This document shows, one piece after another, positions 5,259 through 6,444 of a stretch of DNA of 6,444 nt (its first letter is position 1; every line of letters begins with the position of its first letter). The DNA comes from Planctomycetes bacterium RBG_13_46_10 (lineage in GTDB: Bacteria > Planctomycetota > Phycisphaerae > Sedimentisphaerales > Anaerobacaceae): positions 1,027 to 7,470 of the forward strand of contig MHYD01000018.1 of NCBI GenBank assembly GCA_001824645.1, read 5' to 3'. The notes below the pieces were generated by a model. The model did not search any database and was not told the DNA's origin. It saw only the letters and a program-made list of their open reading frames with translations. A program made the position numbers and the translations under genes.

Positions 5259-5624
5259 TTATTTTGTCACTTCAGCCGGCTTTTGTGGTTTTATGGCTGT
5301 TAGATGAGCATTGTTTTGTTTAGTATCTTTTTCGGAATTTTTTAGAGATTGTGGCTCTGTAACCTTGCGGTAGCCTAATGCCTTTATGACCTCAAGTACC
5401 TCGGTCCATGTCGGAAATGGTCTGTCATTTTTGTTTTTATATTCTTGAATCGCCATTAAAAACTCGATTTGCTCTTCGGACATTTGTCCTTCCTCGGCAG
5501 ATTTTCTCTCGTCGGTTAATCGTCTGCCTGGGCCTCGATGCAGATCGAGACCTAACCGCCTGTCAACCACATTTTGTCTGCGTTCTTTACCACTACGGCG
5601 TTCAGAGGAATTTTCCGGGTGCAT
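5259..5624 (-). CDS. uncharacterised Arg-rich small protein with a helical middle domain, 121 aa
   Basis: I do not recognise a characterised family. Residues 9-40 are rich in Arg pairs (ERRSGKERR, DRR, GPGRRLTDER), giving a basic arm that could contact nucleic acid or a ligand. The first part looks a little like the RxxxR element of c-di-GMP-binding PilZ proteins, but no PilZ beta-barrel follows. Residues about 48-88 (SEEQIEFLMAIQEYKNKNDR, then PFPTWTEVLEVIKALGYRKV) form a predicted helix, turn, PTWTEV, helix pattern. This recalls the N-terminal winged helix of LexA-type proteins; the resemblance is weak inference. The tail (91-121) is polar and probably disordered. There is no signal peptide or membrane span. 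The ATG has only a weak GGA upstream. It lies 95 bases downstream of the DUF2007-like gene on the same strand and may be co-transcribed with it; it is convergent with the sigma gene. Confidence 0.75.
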   Translation of the reverse strand: MHPENSSERRSGKERRQNVVDRRLGLDLHRGPGRRLTDERKSAEEGQMSEEQIEFLMAIQEYKNKNDRPFPTWTEVLEVIKALGYRKVTEPQSLKNSEKDTKQNNAHLTAIKPQKPAEVTK

Positions 5625-5719
5625 ATTTTATTTGTCCATAAAATAAGTTATTTGTTTGCAGCTAAACTAATACAATTACAAAGTTACGCCAGGTTGCTTG
5701 GTTTTGGCTCTGTTAAGAG

Positions 5720-6046
5720 TTAAAAATCGTCCTCGAGGAAATCGTTGTCCAGCTCGGTATCTATATCACTTTCGTCCTCTAATGCAAAATCATAGAAGTC
5801 GTCATAGGCATCCTGTGATTCGATTACCACATGCGCTTCGTCGAGGCATTCCTCGGGAACCATTATGGCAACGCTTCTGGTGGTCAAAGACGGGTCGTAC
5901 TGCTCTTTAATAATGGCAGGAATGTCATTGACTTTCAAAAGAGTTTCATATTCCTTGGCTTGTTCCATATCTTCCACGAAAGTAACAGTCACGAAATCTT
6001 TCAATTTAGTCTGCGATTTTTGGTTTTTTTTGGAGCGCTTTGTCAT
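5720..6046 (-). CDS. DUF2007-like small protein with acidic C-terminal tail, 108 aa
   Basis: Residues about 16-80 fit the DUF2007 putative signal-transducing fold. They run FVTVTFVEDMEQAKEYETLL, then KVNDIPAIIKEQ, then SVAIMVPEECLDEAHVVIES: strand, helix, strand, and a VPEExLxEA helix. The biochemical role of this family is not established. The N-terminus is basic (MTKRSKKNQKSQTK) and the C-terminus (about 81-108) is strongly acidic with many Asp and Glu, so the charge is split along the chain. There is no membrane segment. The start is taken at the ATG complementary to 6044-6046, because an AGGAG Shine-Dalgarno (6051-6055) lies four bases upstream. A longer frame from 6058 would put that sequence inside the coding region. 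It is followed by the Arg-rich protein gene on the same strand and is divergent from the histone-like gene. Confidence 0.8.
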   Translation of the reverse strand: MTKRSKKNQKSQTKLKDFVTVTFVEDMEQAKEYETLLKVNDIPAIIKEQYDPSLTTRSVAIMVPEECLDEAHVVIESQDAYDDFYDFALEDESDIDTELDNDFLEDDF

Positions 6047-6212
6047 TTTTCTCCTCATAAAAACAATCTATGGTTGATTCATTGATAGTGAGTAACCACT
6101 CGTTGAGATTCTTTCGACAAAACGGCACACTCAAATTATTTAAATTATTTAAAAAAACGCATATAGAGTAAAAACGTTGTTTTTAAGGGATTATTTTTGT
6201 AATATCAGCCCT

Positions 6213-6233
6213 ATAATAAAAAAATTTTATTAT
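6213..6233. repeat. perfect AT-only inverted repeat
   Basis: ATAATAAAA (6213-6221) and TTTTATTAT (6225-6233) are perfect inverted arms around AAA. The left arm overlaps the TATAAT candidate at 6212-6217. It may be curved DNA or a binding site controlling the downstream gene. Confidence 0.4.
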
Positions 6234-6294
6234 TTAAGCGTTTTTTTATTGCAATTTCCGCGTATGTTACGTAATTAAGATACTTTAATAGTCT

Positions 6295-6336
6295 GCCGGA
6301 TTAAAAAGATTCTGTACCGGCTAATCGAATTTTTTA
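6295..6336 (+). promoter_or_regulatory. possible leader hairpin with T-run before the histone-like gene
   Basis: GCCGG (6295-6299) pairs with CCGGC (6317-6321) across a 17-base loop. A run of six T residues follows about nine bases later (6331-6336), just before the AAGGAGG ribosome site. Attenuation is possible, but the stem is short and the loop long. Confidence 0.25.
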
Positions 6337-6337
6337 C

Positions 6338-6344
6338 AAGGAGG
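6338..6344 (+). promoter_or_regulatory. strong Shine-Dalgarno of the histone-like gene
   Basis: AAGGAGG lies seven bases before ATG 6352. It is one of the best ribosome sites in the window and suggests high translation, as expected for an abundant nucleoid protein. Confidence 0.8.
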
Positions 6345-6351
6345 TTTTTAT

Positions 6352-6444
6352 ATGGCCAAAAAGAGAGAGTCCTTGATTGTTACAAGCAAAGTTAAGGCCT
6401 ATGTCAGAAGCAAGAAAATGATGACTGCATCTGAGGCTGTTGAA
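6352..6444 (+). CDS. bacterial histone-fold protein, 5' part only (31 codons, cut by window end)
   Basis: The visible N-terminus is short and basic (MAKKRESLIV), followed by TSKVKAYVRSKKMMTASEAV. This matches what I recall of bacterial single-domain histones of the HBb/DUF1931-like type: a first short helix VKAYVR, a basic KK turn, then TASEAVE opening the long central helix. Family members are normally about 60-80 aa, so roughly half is visible; the diagnostic C-terminal part lies outside. Such proteins bind DNA and organise the nucleoid (Bdellovibrio HBb is the studied case). The strong Shine-Dalgarno supports the start. The AT-rich upstream spacer is shared with the DUF2007-like gene. An unrelated small basic protein is the alternative, since only 31 residues can be read. 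Confidence 0.65.
   Translation, partial: MAKKRESLIVTSKVKAYVRSKKMMTASEAVE

Larger units (their letters stand above)
6047..6351. other. very AT-rich divergent promoter region before the histone-like gene
   Basis: This 305-base spacer separates the DUF2007-like gene from the histone-like gene. It contains a tandem 9-base repeat AAATTATTT (6133-6141, 6142-6150), a 7-bp inverted repeat TAAAAAC/GTTTTTA (6169-6185), a 9-bp AT inverted repeat (6213-6233), the palindrome TTACGTAA (6267-6274), and a GCCGG/CCGGC stem (6295-6321) followed by a T-run. TATAAT at 6212-6217 is a possible plus-strand -10, but no good -35 stands 17 bases before it. Dense A/T tracts suggest curved DNA. Confidence 0.5.

Overview
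This AT-rich window looks like chromosomal DNA of a flagellated, histone-encoding bacterium. The gene types fit a Planctomycetota lineage such as Phycisphaerae, with long AT-rich intergenic spaces and small Arg-rich, zinc-ribbon and DUF2007-like proteins. That placement rests on recalled resemblance and was not tested by any search. No phage, transposase, CRISPR array, tRNA or rRNA was seen.

Layout, left to right. (1) A small Cys-rich putative zinc protein lies on the minus strand (10-195). It is divergent from hisF (431-1195, +), the cyclase subunit of imidazole-glycerol-phosphate synthase. The space between them holds two mutually exclusive GC-rich hairpins. (2) A 395-base spacer (1196-1590) between convergent genes is full of small palindromes. 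(3) A GAF-GGDEF diguanylate cyclase with an intact RxxD inhibitory site is on the minus strand (1591-2670). (4) An 820-base AT-rich spacer (2671-3490) holds a well-formed plus-strand promoter candidate roughly 500 bases ahead of the next gene. (5) A divergent FlgB-like rod-domain protein (3491-3961, +) is followed by a flagellar-type sigma factor of the FliA/WhiG family (4247-5026, +). The sigma gene probably starts at a TTG codon behind a strong Shine-Dalgarno. A near-consensus sigma-28 promoter lies between the two genes. (6) Two minus-strand genes follow: an Arg-rich small protein (5259-5624) and, upstream of it, a DUF2007-like protein with an acidic tail (5720-6046). (7) The first 31 codons of a plus-strand gene (6352-6444, cut by the window end) resemble the bacterial histone-fold (HBb/DUF1931-like) family.

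The centre of the window is best read as a signalling and motility neighbourhood: a c-di-GMP synthase, a flagellar rod-like protein, and the sigma factor that normally drives late flagellar genes and may activate its own gene here. hisF is housekeeping and appears detached from other his genes. The right-hand end joins small regulatory-looking proteins to a nucleoid protein. The strongest leads are the sigma-28 autoregulation candidate, the truncated histone gene, the divergent FlgB-like protein, the strong promoter with a long leader, and the switch-like hairpins before hisF.
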